Assembly (NCBI RefSeq): GCF_007829875.1
Contig: NZ_VIWV01000001.1
Span: 4,558,501 to 4,622,500, forward strand
Length of the DNA stretch: 64,000 nt
Direction: 5' to 3'
Source: Streptomyces capillispiralis
Lineage (GTDB): Bacteria > Actinomycetota > Actinomycetes > Streptomycetales > Streptomycetaceae
Shown: in pieces, positions 17,027 through 26,978 of the stretch
Position numbering within the stretch: the first letter of the stretch is position 1
Layout of the letters: each line of letters begins with the position of its first letter
The notes under the pieces: model-generated
The model's database searches: none
What the model was told of the DNA's origin: nothing
Seen by the model: the letters and a program-made list of their open reading frames with translations, nothing else
Program-made: the position numbers and the translations under genes

Positions 17027-18214
17027 CTACGGCGTCAGGGACTGCCGTACCGCCCGTACCAGCGCCTGGGCCCTGGGGTCCGCGGTCACCGTCCTGCGAA
17101 AGCCGTTGGTGACGTAGCCGAAGGCGACGCCGGACTCCGGGTCGGCGAAGCCGAGGGAGCCGCCGCGGCCGGGGTGGCCGAAGGAGCCCGGGGCCAGGAA
17201 GGGGGAGGCGCCGCCGTGCAGCATGTAGCCGAGGCCGAAACGGGTGCCGACGACCAGGACCCGGTCGGGGCCCGCCGACTCCTCGGCGCGGGCGCGTTCG
17301 ACGGTGGCGGGTTCCAGGAGGCGGACGCCGTCGACCGGCCCGGTCAGGGACGCGTAGAAGCGGGCGAGTCCGTCCGCCGTCGCGACCCCGTTGGCGGCGG
17401 GCAGGGCCGCCGCGCGGAACGCCGGGTCGTTCTGGTCGGGGAACGGGGTGATCGCGGCGAAGGCACGGCGGGTGAGGGAGGACGGGTCGGCGTAGGCCTC
17501 GGTGACCGAGCGCTTGGGGCGGGCGCGGAGCACCCCGGACGACGGCTCCGGGCCCTCGATCCGGCCGACCCTGCCCACCCGGTGGGCCTGCGCGTCCGGC
17601 AGCCCCACCCACAGGTCCAGGCCCAGCGGAGCGGCGATCTCGGAGGCGATCCACTCGCCGGAGCCCCGGCCCGTGACGCGCCGGACCAGCTCGTCGAGCA
17701 GCCAGCCGTAGGTGAGCGCGTGGTAGCCGTGGTCGGTGCCCGGTTCCCAGACGGGGGCCTGGGCGGCGACCGCCTCGGCGGCCCGGGCCGGGTCGGCCGC
17801 CTCCTCCAGGCCGAGCGGGTGGTCGAGGACGGGGAGACCGGCGCGGTGGTTCAGCACGTGCCGAACCAGCGTCCGGTCCTTGCCGTGCGCCTTGAACTCG
17901 GGCCAGTGCTCGGCGACCGGCGCGTCCAGGTCCAGCTCGCCGCGCTGGTGCAGCAGCAGGAGGACGGCGGCGGCGACGCCCTTGGTCGCGGAGCGCACGA
18001 CCTGGGCGGTGTCCCGCTGCCAGGGCTCGGTGCCGTCGACGTCCCTCGTCCCGGCCCACAGGTCGACGACCCTGCGCCCGTCCCGGTACACGGCGACGGC
18101 GGCGCCCCGCTCACCGAGCGTCCCGAAGTTCCGTACGAACGCGGCCCGGACCGGCTCGAAGCCCTCGGCCACCGTGCCGTGCACGTCGGTGTTCCCGTCC
18201 ACGCTCGCCTCCAC
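17027..18214 (-). CDS. beta-lactamase-fold serine hydrolase (class C / EstB type)
   Basis: 395 residues. The nucleophile motif SxxK is S75-ATK78 (VVRSATKGV), followed by the helical LLLLHQRGELDLD segment, the tyrosine region TYGWLLDELV and the GHPGRGGS motif near the C-terminus that replaces KTG in this family. No signal peptide, so it is a cytosolic esterase or peptidase-like hydrolase rather than a true beta-lactamase. Two in-frame GTG starts exist (18214 with GGAAGGA upstream, 18202 with GGAGG 5 bases upstream); the longer is given. It ends exactly next to the convergent DUF1876 gene. Confidence 0.87.
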   Translation of the reverse strand: MEASVDGNTDVHGTVAEGFEPVRAAFVRNFGTLGERGAAVAVYRDGRRVVDLWAGTRDVDGTEPWQRDTAQVVRSATKGVAAAVLLLLHQRGELDLDAPVAEHWPEFKAHGKDRTLVRHVLNHRAGLPVLDHPLGLEEAADPARAAEAVAAQAPVWEPGTDHGYHALTYGWLLDELVRRVTGRGSGEWIASEIAAPLGLDLWVGLPDAQAHRVGRVGRIEGPEPSSGVLRARPKRSVTEAYADPSSLTRRAFAAITPFPDQNDPAFRAAALPAANGVATADGLARFYASLTGPVDGVRLLEPATVERARAEESAGPDRVLVVGTRFGLGYMLHGGASPFLAPGSFGHPGRGGSLGFADPESGVAFGYVTNGFRRTVTADPRAQALVRAVRQSLTP

Positions 18215-18330
18215 GTCCGTCGGTTCCTTCCGTAGCGCCTGTGACGGTGGGTGCAACGGCCGCCGTTCGCCTGCGATTCCTGGGCCGCACCGGTCCGGCG
18301 CGATCGTTACGGCGACGTTGCCGGGCGGGT

Positions 18331-19088
<758 letters not shown>

Positions 19089-19101
<13 letters not shown>

Positions 19102-19850
19102 CCCAGCAGACAGACGACGAGGGCGGCACAGGGGAGGGTGAGGGCGTACGACCACTGCGCCCGCGACGCGGTCGCCTCGTCGATGACCGGCATGGAACCG
19201 GCGTACCCGCGGCTGACCATGGCCAGGTGGACGCGCTCGCCGCGCTCGTAGGAGCGGATGAACAGCGCGCCCGCCGACTTGGCGAGCACGCCCCAGTGCC
19301 GTACGCCGCGCGCCTCGAAGCCGCGGGACTCGCGGGCGATCCGCATGCGCCGCATCTCGTCGGTGATGACGTCGCCGTAGCGGACCATGAAGGAGGCGAT
19401 CTGCACCAGCAGCGGCGGGAGTCTCAGCCGCTGGAGGCCGAGGAGCAGTTCGCGCAGTTCGGTCGTGGCGGCGAGCAGCACCGAGGCGGCGACGCCCAGG
19501 GTGCCCTTGGCCAGCACGTTCCAGGCGCCCCACAGGCCGTTGACGCTGAGCGACAGCCCGAGGACGTCGGTCCGCGCGCCCTCCGCCACGAACGGCAGGA
19601 GGACCGCGAAGGCGACGAACGGGACCTCGATCAGCAGCCGCTTGAGCAGGAAGCCGGCCGGGACCCGGGCGGCGTACGCGACGCCGGCGAGCAGTCCGGC
19701 GTACACCGCGAAGGCCCACATCGCCTCGCGCGGGGTGGAGACCACCACCAGCACGAAGGCGAGGACGGCGGCGAGCTTGGTGTGCGGCGGCAGGGTGTGC
19801 ACGGCGGAGTGCCCGTGCCGGTACAGCTTGTGGCTGTGGCCCGCTCCCAT
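19089..19850 (-). CDS. ECF transporter T component, nickel/cobalt (CbiQ/NikQ)
   Basis: 253 residues with five to six membrane helices and the coupling motifs of EcfT proteins (MRRMRIARESRGFEARG and the ERGERVHLAMVSRGY region, both of the Ala-Arg-Gly type that dock on the ATPases). The N-terminus MGAGHSHKLYRHGHS is His-rich, as in CbiQ proteins, and could bind metal. Starts one base after the stop of the CbiM-N fusion and overlaps cbiO, so all three form one operon. Confidence 0.92.
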
Positions 19851-19851
19851 G

Positions 19852-20937
19852 TCAGACGCCCGTGCCGCTGGGGGAGGCGGCGTCGGCCGTGTCGTCGGCG
19901 CGGCGCCTGCGGACCACCCAGGCTACGCCGGTGCCGGCGACCACCGTCACGCCGACGCCGATCGCGCCGGCCAGACCGCCGGAGAGACGGGCGTCGTCGA
20001 CGTCCTCGACGCCGTAGTCGGCGAGCGGGGAGCCGGCGGCCGCGTGTTCCTCGGCCTTCGCGTCGATGCCGTGGTCGGTGGCGACCTTCTCCAGGCCGTC
20101 GGGGTCGGCGGAGGCGTAGAAGCTGACGAACCCGGCGAGGACCAGCGAGGTGACCAGGCCGGCGATCCACACCGTGCGTGGGGAGCGGGCGGCGGCGGGG
20201 GCCGGTTCCGGTGCGGTCCCGGGGGCGTCGATCAGTTCGCCGTTCACCCGCAGCTTGAGCTTCCGCTCCAGTCCGCGCGCCCCGTGCACCAGGTCGGGGC
20301 GGACGGCGAGGACGGCGCCGACGGTCAGGGCGGTGATGACCGCCTCGCCGATGCCGATGAGGACGTGCACGCCCACCATGGCGGTGGCGACCTTGCCGAT
20401 CGAGACGTCCGCGGTGCCGCCGACGGCGTAGAGCAGGGTGAAGACGAGGGCGGAGGCGGGGACGGAGACCAGGGCGGCGACGAAGGACGCGGCGGTCACC
20501 GAGCGGCGGGACCGCGGCAGCACCGCCACCAGGCCGCGGAAGAGCGCGTACGCGACGACCGTCGTCACGATCGCCATGTCGGTGATGTTGACGCCGAGCG
20601 CGGTCAGCCCGCCGTCGGCGAAGAGGACGGCCTGCATCAGCAGGACCACGGAGACGCACAGGACGCCCGTGTAGGGGCCGACGAGGATCGCGGCGAGGGC
20701 GCCGCCGAGCAGATGGCCGCTGGTGCCCGCCGCGACGGGGAAGTTCAGCATCTGCACCGCGAAGATGAACGCCGCCACGAGGCCGGCCAGCGGGGCCGTC
20801 CGTTCGGCGGTGCCCGGGGAGGAGGCGCCCTCCAGTTCCCGGCGGGCGCCGCGCAGGCTCACGGCGACGGCGCCGGCGGCGAACAGTCCGGCCGCGGCGG
20901 ACACGGGGGCGTCGATGAATCCGTCAGGTGCGTGCAC
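19852..20937 (-). CDS. nickel/cobalt substrate-binding membrane protein, CbiM-CbiN fusion
   Basis: 361 residues. Residues about 1-220 are CbiM/NikM: the invariant N-terminus MHAPDGFI, where the free amine and His2 coordinate the metal in known structures, AAGTSGHLLGGALAAILVGP, and ALGVNITDMAI. Residues about 250-350 are a CbiN-like domain with two membrane helices flanking an external loop (FYASADPDGLEKVATDHGID, the PDGLE motif). In many bacteria M and N are separate genes; here they are one polypeptide. The start is GTG, fixed by the required MH N-terminus, with only a weak ribosome site. A Nur-like box 20 bp upstream points to nickel rather than cobalt as substrate (inference). Confidence 0.92.
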   Translation of the reverse strand: MHAPDGFIDAPVSAAAGLFAAGAVAVSLRGARRELEGASSPGTAERTAPLAGLVAAFIFAVQMLNFPVAAGTSGHLLGGALAAILVGPYTGVLCVSVVLLMQAVLFADGGLTALGVNITDMAIVTTVVAYALFRGLVAVLPRSRRSVTAASFVAALVSVPASALVFTLLYAVGGTADVSIGKVATAMVGVHVLIGIGEAVITALTVGAVLAVRPDLVHGARGLERKLKLRVNGELIDAPGTAPEPAPAAARSPRTVWIAGLVTSLVLAGFVSFYASADPDGLEKVATDHGIDAKAEEHAAAGSPLADYGVEDVDDARLSGGLAGAIGVGVTVVAGTGVAWVVRRRRADDTADAASPSGTGV

Positions 20938-20957
20938 GGACTCGATGATGTGGCCTG

Positions 20958-20974
20958 TTGCGAATCAATCGCAA
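20958..20974. promoter_or_regulatory. candidate Nur box (nickel repressor site)
   Basis: TTGCGA-ATCAA-TCGCAA: 6-bp arms with a 5-bp spacer, matching the tTGCaa-N5-ttGCAA consensus described for the Streptomyces nickel regulator Nur. It lies 20 bp upstream of the GTG of the CbiM-N fusion gene, where repressor binding would block transcription of the operon. Confidence 0.65.
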
Positions 20975-21127
20975 GAGCGAGTGGCTTGTTTTACCTCACG
21001 CATACCTCATCTGTGATATTCGCCGCTCGGACGCGCGGATTCCGGAATGGGTGCACGATGGAACGGGGGGTGGGTATACGGCTTACACGCCTTTGATGCC
21101 GAGTGACGCAGCGTAAGGGGCCCACCG

Positions 21128-21490
21128 ATGTCCGTAGTCGAGCAGTACGCGCGAGTCCACATCGTCACGGATGCGGATCCCCTGCTGGAGGACCGCGGGG
21201 CCGTCCCCGTCGTTCTGCGGTACGACCCCGAGACCGACCCCCTGTGCGTACGCGTGGGGCTACCCGGCCCCGTCGCCCGCGAGTGGACCATCGCACGGGA
21301 CCTGCTGGAGCGGGGCCTGCGCGCCCCCGCGGGCAGCGGCGAGATACGCGTGTGGCCGTGCGGCCGGGTGCAGGCCGTGGTGGAGTTCCACACCCGGCAC
21401 GGCGTCTCGGTCGTCGAGTTCGAGACCAAGACCCTGGCCCGGTTCCTGAGCCGCACCCACGCCGCCGCCGCGGAACCGGTGCCCCACTGA
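21128..21490 (+). CDS. ssgE: SsgA-like sporulation protein, probable SsgE
   Basis: 120 residues, a complete SsgA-like protein (SALP), a family found in sporulating actinomycetes that guides peptidoglycan machinery during septation and spore maturation. Family features: VPVVLRYDPETDPLCVRV, EWTIARDLLERGLRAP, GEIRVWPCGR and SVVEFETKTLARFLSRT. It lacks the longer C-terminus of SsgB. Assignment to SsgE rests on context: two tandem penicillin-binding proteins, a Pmt gene and the ECF transporter flank it, as I recall for the ssgE locus of S. coelicolor. It converges on the penicillin-binding protein gene with 10 bp between the stops. Confidence 0.8.
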   Translation: MSVVEQYARVHIVTDADPLLEDRGAVPVVLRYDPETDPLCVRVGLPGPVAREWTIARDLLERGLRAPAGSGEIRVWPCGRVQAVVEFHTRHGVSVVEFETKTLARFLSRTHAAAAEPVPH

Positions 21491-21500
21491 CCCGTCCGGC

Positions 21501-23174
21501 TCAGCCGCCGCTCTTCAGCAGCGCCGCGACGACCGGCCCGGCCGTCGAGCCGCCGTGTCCGGCCGCCTGGACGACACCCGCGGCCGCCAGGTCCCCGCGG
21601 TACGCGGTGAACCAGCCGTTGGGCTTCTTCTGCCCGTCGACCTCCGCCGACCCGGTCTTCGCGCCGGTCTCACCGCTCACCCCGGCCATCGCCTCCGCCG
21701 CCGTGCCGTAGGCCGCCGTGTACGACATCAGCTCCCGCAGCTGCGCCAGCGTGCCCGCAGACAGGGTGCGCGAGGCCGTCGCCAGCTTCCGCCCGTCGAC
21801 CTCCGGGGAGACCAGGTACGGCTGGTGGAAGACGCCCGCCTTGACGGTCGCCGCCACCGACGCCATGTTCAGCGGGTTCATCCGCACCCCGCCCTGGCCG
21901 ATCAGCGAGGCCCCCATCGGGGCCGCCGACTGCACCGGCACCGAGCCGTCGAACGTCGGCACGCCGACCTGCCAGTCGTTCCTCGACAGCCCGAACACCT
22001 CCTGCGCCTGCTTGGTCAGGTCGTCGTTCTCCAGCTCGGGCGCCTGGCTGATGAAGGCCGTGTTGCAGGACCGGGCGAAGCTCGCCTTGAAGGTGCCGTC
22101 CTTGATCTCGAACTTGTCGTCGTTCTGGAACTTCCAGCCGCCGTAGCTGAAGTACTTCGGGCACGGGTGCTTCTCGTCCATCGAGGCGAGGCCCTTCTCG
22201 ATGAGCAGCGAGGAGGTGATCACCTTCATCGTGGACCCCGGGGCCAGTGACCCCTGGAACGCGGTGTTGAAGCCGTGCGAGGAGTTCGCCACCGCCAGGA
22301 TCTCGCCGGTCGACGGACGCAGCACCACCACCGACGCCCTGTCCTTCTTGGCCACCTGCGCCTCGGCGGCGGCCTGGAGGGACGGGTTCAGCGTGGTCTT
22401 CACCGTGCCGGGCGTGCCCTCGCTCAGCTCCAGCAGCGTCTTGTCGGACAGCTCGGCCTTCTTCGACTCCTTGCCGCGCACCACGCGCAGTTCGATGCCG
22501 GCCTCGCCGCCCGCCGTCTCGCCGTACTTCTCGCGCAGTCCGTCCAGCACCGAGCCCAGCGACGGGTACTTCCGCGTCGTCAGCTCGCCGCCGTCGCGGT
22601 CCAGCGCCTTCACCGGCGGGGTGCCCGCCTCACCGGTGACCAGCTTGTCGCCGTCCTCGAGGTCGGGGTGCACGACCTCCGGCCGCCAGGCCACCCGCGG
22701 CTCGCCGTCCCCGGCCCGGCGCACGACGGTCAGCGCGCTGTCGTAGGCCAGCGGCTTGCTGACGTCCTCGTACGACACCGTGCCCTTGACGGAGAAGGGG
22801 ACCTTGCCGCCGGTGCGGGTGCCGGCGGTGAGGGTGACCTTCTCGACGCCGGCGTCCTTGGCGTAGGCGGTGAGCAGGGCGGCGGCGGCCTTCGGGTCGT
22901 CGGTGACGGCGGCCGCCTCGCTCACCTTCCCGGCCTGCCAGGCGGTGAGGAAGCGCTCGGCCGTGCCGGTGACCTCGGAGGCCGACAGGGGCCCGGTCCG
23001 TACCTCCTCCGCCTGCTGCGCGGAGGACGTACGGGTGCCGTCCTCGGCCGCGGCACCGCCGCCGAGCAGCGCGTAGGCGCCGACACCGGCACCGCCGACG
23101 ACCACGGCGATCACTCCGCCGAGCACGGCGGGTCTCGTCTTCCGCCGCTCACCGGCGTGCCCTCTGTTCCTCAC
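21501..23174 (-). CDS. penicillin-binding protein (transpeptidase, MecA_N type), copy 1
   Basis: 557-residue class B-type penicillin-binding protein with one N-terminal membrane anchor (VLGGVIAVVVGGAGVGAYAL), an NTF2-like MecA_N domain, a dimerisation segment and a transpeptidase domain. Active site: GSTMKVI (SxxK), SCNTAF (SxN) and KTGSAE. It cross-links peptidoglycan outside the membrane. The start GTG at 23174 (MRNRGHAG) is preceded by GGAGG; the open frame extends further without homology. About 115 bp downstream of a paralogous gene in the same orientation. The neighbouring ssgE suggests a role in sporulation-specific wall synthesis (inference). Confidence 0.9.
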   Translation of the reverse strand: MRNRGHAGERRKTRPAVLGGVIAVVVGGAGVGAYALLGGGAAAEDGTRTSSAQQAEEVRTGPLSASEVTGTAERFLTAWQAGKVSEAAAVTDDPKAAAALLTAYAKDAGVEKVTLTAGTRTGGKVPFSVKGTVSYEDVSKPLAYDSALTVVRRAGDGEPRVAWRPEVVHPDLEDGDKLVTGEAGTPPVKALDRDGGELTTRKYPSLGSVLDGLREKYGETAGGEAGIELRVVRGKESKKAELSDKTLLELSEGTPGTVKTTLNPSLQAAAEAQVAKKDRASVVVLRPSTGEILAVANSSHGFNTAFQGSLAPGSTMKVITSSLLIEKGLASMDEKHPCPKYFSYGGWKFQNDDKFEIKDGTFKASFARSCNTAFISQAPELENDDLTKQAQEVFGLSRNDWQVGVPTFDGSVPVQSAAPMGASLIGQGGVRMNPLNMASVAATVKAGVFHQPYLVSPEVDGRKLATASRTLSAGTLAQLRELMSYTAAYGTAAEAMAGVSGETGAKTGSAEVDGQKKPNGWFTAYRGDLAAAGVVQAAGHGGSTAGPVVAALLKSGG

Positions 23175-23289
23175 TGCTGCTTGTTCCTCCGCTGCTCGCC
23201 GGGCCCCCCGCGGCCCTGGTGGCCCCTCTTGGCGCGGTGTGCGCACACGTCGGCCACCACCCTAGAGTCCCGGTCCGTGCCGGGCGCGA

Positions 23290-24921
23290 TCAGCCGCCCG
23301 CTCGTAGCACGGCTGCGACAATCGGACCGGCCGCGTCGCCGCCGTGCCCGCCCTGCTGCGCCATGGCCGCCGCCGCGACGTCGTCGCGGAAACCGGTGAA
23401 CCAGCTGTCCGAGGTGGCCTTGCCGTCGACCTCGGCGGACCCCGTCTTGGCGCCGATGTCGCCGCGGAGGCCGGCCATGGCGTCCCGGCCGGTGCCCTGG
23501 GTGGCGGTGAGCCGCATCATCTGCTTGAGCTGGGCGGCGGTACCCGCCCGCAGGCCGTCGGCCTGCCGCAGCTGCCGGCCGTCGAGCTCCGGGGAGACCA
23601 GGTAGGGCTGGCGGAAGGCGCCGGTGATCGCGGTGGCCGTCACGGACGCGATATTGAGCGGGTTCATCTGCACCTGGCCCTGGCCGATCGCGTTCGCCGC
23701 GCGGTCCGGGCCGCCGGAGGCGGGGACACTGCCGTCGAAGGAGGCGATGCCGGTCTTCCAGTCGCCCCGGCCCAGCCCGAACCGCTGCTCGGCCTCCTGG
23801 GTGAGCGAGGCGTCGGTGAGCGGCTGCTCGTCGATCAGCTTGACGAAGGCCGTGTTGCAGGAGCGCAGGAAGCTGTTGGCGAGGGTGGCGCCCTCGTTCG
23901 GCGGCATGTCGGTGAGGTTCTTGAAGGTCTGGCTCTGCCAGGTGGCGGTGGGCGGGCAGGGCGCCGGGCCGTTCATCGAGGTCACGCCGTTGTCGATGAG
24001 CATCGCGGCGGTGACGATCTTCATCGTGGAGCCGGGGGCGACCTGGCCCTGGAAGGCCGCGTTGAAGCCGTCCTCGCGGTGGTTGGCCACCGCCAGCACC
24101 TCACCGGTGCTCGGCTTGACCGCCACCACCGACGACTCGGCGAACCGCCGCACCGCCTTCTCCGCCGCGTCCTGCACCCCGGCGCTGAGCGTGGTGCGCA
24201 GCTTTCCCGGCTTCCCCTCGGCGAGGGTCAGCAGCGGGGTGTCGGCGGCCCGGTCCGCGTGCCTGACCACCAGCTCGACCCCCGGCGTGCCGCCCGCCTT
24301 CGCACCGTACTTCTCACGCAGGGTGTCCAGGATCGGCCCGAGGGAGGGGTACTTCTCCTTCGTCAGCACCATGCCGTCGCGGTCCACGGCCTCGATGGGC
24401 GGCCGCGCGGACTCCCCGGTGACGAGGGTGTCGCCCTCCTTCAGGTCCGGGTGGACGACGGCCGGCTCCCAGTCGACCAGCGCCCGCCCGGTGGTCTGCC
24501 CGCGGACGACGGTCAGCTCGCTCTCGTAGCGCAGCGGCTTCGACTTCCCGTCGTGGGTGACGGTCGCCTTCACGGTGAAGGGCACGGTGGTGCCGGTGGC
24601 CGTACCGGGGGTGATCCCGACCTTCCCGATGCGGGCCTCCTCGCCGTACCCCGTCAGCAGCGCGCCGGCCGCCTGCGCGTTGTCGGTGTACGACGCCGCC
24701 TCGGCCGCCTGCCCCTTCTCCCAGGCCGCGAAGAACGCCGCGCTCGTGCGGCGCACCTCGTCCGCGTCCGGCGGCCCGGATCTCTTGGTCTCCGCCGTGC
24801 CCGTGCCGCTTCCCCCGCCGCCGTTCACGGCCGACACGATGTTGTGGACGCCGTAGCCGGCCCCGCCCACCATCACCGCGAACACACCGCCGACTATGGC
24901 GGCCTTGACCCCCTTGCCCAT
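23290..24921 (-). CDS. penicillin-binding protein (transpeptidase, MecA_N type), copy 2
   Basis: 543-residue paralog of the downstream gene: membrane anchor at residues about 8-26, a MecA_N-like domain (AAFFAAWEKGQAAEAASYT), then transpeptidase with GSTMKIV (SxxK), SCNTAF (SxN) and KTGSAE. The two proteins align over their whole length, with blocks such as MNPLNIASV and QPYLVSPE conserved in both, so this is a tandem duplication. The ATG at 24921 follows a ribosome site (GGGGAAG). A perfect 12-bp palindrome lies 37 bp upstream of the start and may regulate the pair. Confidence 0.9.
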   Translation of the reverse strand: MGKGVKAAIVGGVFAVMVGGAGYGVHNIVSAVNGGGGSGTGTAETKRSGPPDADEVRRTSAAFFAAWEKGQAAEAASYTDNAQAAGALLTGYGEEARIGKVGITPGTATGTTVPFTVKATVTHDGKSKPLRYESELTVVRGQTTGRALVDWEPAVVHPDLKEGDTLVTGESARPPIEAVDRDGMVLTKEKYPSLGPILDTLREKYGAKAGGTPGVELVVRHADRAADTPLLTLAEGKPGKLRTTLSAGVQDAAEKAVRRFAESSVVAVKPSTGEVLAVANHREDGFNAAFQGQVAPGSTMKIVTAAMLIDNGVTSMNGPAPCPPTATWQSQTFKNLTDMPPNEGATLANSFLRSCNTAFVKLIDEQPLTDASLTQEAEQRFGLGRGDWKTGIASFDGSVPASGGPDRAANAIGQGQVQMNPLNIASVTATAITGAFRQPYLVSPELDGRQLRQADGLRAGTAAQLKQMMRLTATQGTGRDAMAGLRGDIGAKTGSAEVDGKATSDSWFTGFRDDVAAAAMAQQGGHGGDAAGPIVAAVLRAGG

Positions 24922-24957
24922 CGGGCTTCCCCTCCCCGCCGGGCCCCCCGCATCTTC

Positions 24958-24969
24958 TGAACGCGTTCA
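24958..24969. promoter_or_regulatory. palindrome upstream of tandem PBP genes
   Basis: TGAACGCGTTCA, perfect 12-bp palindrome 37 bp upstream of the second penicillin-binding protein start, extended by partly symmetric flanks (CTTTT to the left on the minus strand, GAAG to the right). Candidate operator; no regulator is encoded adjacent. Confidence 0.45.
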
Positions 24970-25080
24970 AAAAGCCCGGTGGGTGAGCACTCTATGCGCA
25001 GCGAGTGGCGACCGGGGCGGCGTTTCCGATTGGTGGCCGAAGCGAGACCGCACCTTGCGCCGACCGCTCGGCCCCGGCCA

Positions 25081-26826
25081 TCACACCCACGTATCCAGCC
25101 ACATCCGCGCCCGCCAGTCGTCTATCGGGATCGATGTGCCGGTGTGGAGGGGCCAGAAGTAGATGAAGTTCCACGCGATCAGGAGGGCCAGTACGCCCGC
25201 CGCCGTCGCGCCCGCCACCCGGCGGGCGTCGGAGGAGCGGGGCGGGCCGACCAGCGCGCCCAGCAGCATCGCCACCGCCAGGCACAGGAAGGGGAGGAAG
25301 ACGATCGCGTAGAAGAAGAAGATCGTGCGTTCCTGGTAGAGGAACCACGGGGCGTAGCCGGCCGCGATGCCGCAGGCGATGGCGCCGGCGCGCCAGTCGC
25401 GGCGGAAGAACCAGCGCCACAGGACGTACAGCAGCGCGAAGCAGGCCACCCACCACAGCAGCGGGGTGCCGATGGCCAGGACCTCGCGGGCGCACTTCTC
25501 GCCGGCGTCGGCGGGACAGCCGTCCGTGCCGGGGGCCGGGGACTCGTAGAAGTAGGAGACCGGGCGGCCGGTGACGATCCAGCTCCACGGGTTGGACTCG
25601 TAGGTGTGCGGCGAGGACAGGCCGACGTGGAAGTCGTAGACCTGGTTCTCGTAGTGCCACAGGCTGCGCCACCAGTCGGGGAACAGCCAGGACCAGTCGC
25701 TGTTCCTGCCGTCCTTGGCCGCCCAGTCGCGGTAGTAGCCGCCGGTGCCGTCGGCCGGGGAGAGGATCCAGCCGGTCCAGGAGGCGACGTAGGTGACCAC
25801 CGCCACGGGGATGGTGGACAGGAAGGCCCAGCCCAGGTCCCGCCTGAGCACGGCCGTCCGGGGCCGGTACGCGCCGGCCACCCGGCGCGAGCCGACGTCC
25901 CAGAGCACCGCCATCACACAGAACGCCGCCGTGACGTACAGGCCGTTCCACTTGGTGCCGATCGCCAGGCCCAGCATCAGGCCCGCCGCCACCCGCCAGG
26001 GCCGGAAGCCGATCCGGGTGGTCTCGGCGACGTACGCGTCCGGCCGGGCCCGCCCGTCGGAGTCCACCGGCAGCGCGGCGGCGAGTCTCTCCCGCGCCCG
26101 GTCCCGGTCGACCACCAGGCAGCCGAAGGCCGCGAGCACGAAGAACATCAGCACGCCGTCGAGCAGCGAGGTCCGGCTCATCACGAAGTGCAGCCCGTCC
26201 ACCGCCATCAGCGCGCCCGCCAGGCAGCCGAGGAACGTGGAGCGGAACAGCCGCCGGCCGATGCGGCACAGCATCAGCACGGAGAGCGTGCCGAGCAGCG
26301 CGGTCATGAACCGCCAGCCGAACGGGTCGAAGCCGAACACCAGCTCGCCCAGCCCGATGACGTACTTCCCGACCGGCGGGTGCACCACGTACGCGGCGTC
26401 CGTCGGGATCGGGACGTCCCCTCCGGAGGAGAGGATCAGGTCGTTGGCGTTCTTGTCCCAGTTGACCTCGAAGCCGCGGTGGACCAGCGCCCACGCGTCC
26501 TTGGCGTAGTACGTCTCGTCGAATATCACCGCCTTCGGGCTGCCCAGGTTCCAGAACCGCAGCACCCCGGCCAGCAGCGTGACCAGCAGCGGACCGCCCC
26601 ACGCCGACCAGCGGGTGATCCGCCCGGCGAGCCCCGGCGGCACCCCGAGCGTCTCCCACAGCCGCCCCGACGGCTCGGTGTACGGCGGGACCAGACGGTC
26701 GCGGACATCGCCTGCGGAGCCCGGGGCGGCGTAGCCGAACCGGCGCAGCCGCTGGTGCCACGGCGGCTGCTCCTCGTGCGGCGGCTGGTCCTTCCGGAGG
26801 TCCATGGAGGACGCGGTACTGGTCAC
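25081..26826 (-). CDS. pmt: protein O-mannosyltransferase (Pmt)
   Basis: 581-residue GT39 family membrane glycosyltransferase that moves mannose from polyprenyl-phosphate mannose to exported proteins. The first external loop carries the catalytic FDETYYAKDAW (Asp-Glu pair), then YVVHPPVGKYVIG, and about ten membrane helices follow, with MSRTSLLDGVLMFFV and the KWNGLYV segment typical of bacterial Pmt. The GTG at 26826 is the likely start; an internal ATG seven codons on is also possible. In Streptomyces this gene is, as I recall, required for glycosylation of the phage phiC31 receptor and for antibiotic resistance. Divergent from rsmI. Confidence 0.92.
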   Translation of the reverse strand: MTSTASSMDLRKDQPPHEEQPPWHQRLRRFGYAAPGSAGDVRDRLVPPYTEPSGRLWETLGVPPGLAGRITRWSAWGGPLLVTLLAGVLRFWNLGSPKAVIFDETYYAKDAWALVHRGFEVNWDKNANDLILSSGGDVPIPTDAAYVVHPPVGKYVIGLGELVFGFDPFGWRFMTALLGTLSVLMLCRIGRRLFRSTFLGCLAGALMAVDGLHFVMSRTSLLDGVLMFFVLAAFGCLVVDRDRARERLAAALPVDSDGRARPDAYVAETTRIGFRPWRVAAGLMLGLAIGTKWNGLYVTAAFCVMAVLWDVGSRRVAGAYRPRTAVLRRDLGWAFLSTIPVAVVTYVASWTGWILSPADGTGGYYRDWAAKDGRNSDWSWLFPDWWRSLWHYENQVYDFHVGLSSPHTYESNPWSWIVTGRPVSYFYESPAPGTDGCPADAGEKCAREVLAIGTPLLWWVACFALLYVLWRWFFRRDWRAGAIACGIAAGYAPWFLYQERTIFFFYAIVFLPFLCLAVAMLLGALVGPPRSSDARRVAGATAAGVLALLIAWNFIYFWPLHTGTSIPIDDWRARMWLDTWV

Positions 26827-26978
26827 CGCGCCATCGTAGGGAACGGCGCTGTGTGAGTCCCGCGCATGGGCGGTATGCCCCGCCTCTGTCCGCTCCGGTC
26901 CCGGTCCGGTCCGGCTCCGGTGCGGCTCCGGCCCGCTCCCGTCGCGTCCGGGCCGCGCGGCCCTGGGAGGATGGACGG

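Noticed and set aside
20938..21127. A cobalamin riboswitch upstream of the CbiM-N operon
   Set aside because: The leader between the Nur-like box and the start is only 20 bp and no B12-box sequence is visible; a protein operator explains the site better.
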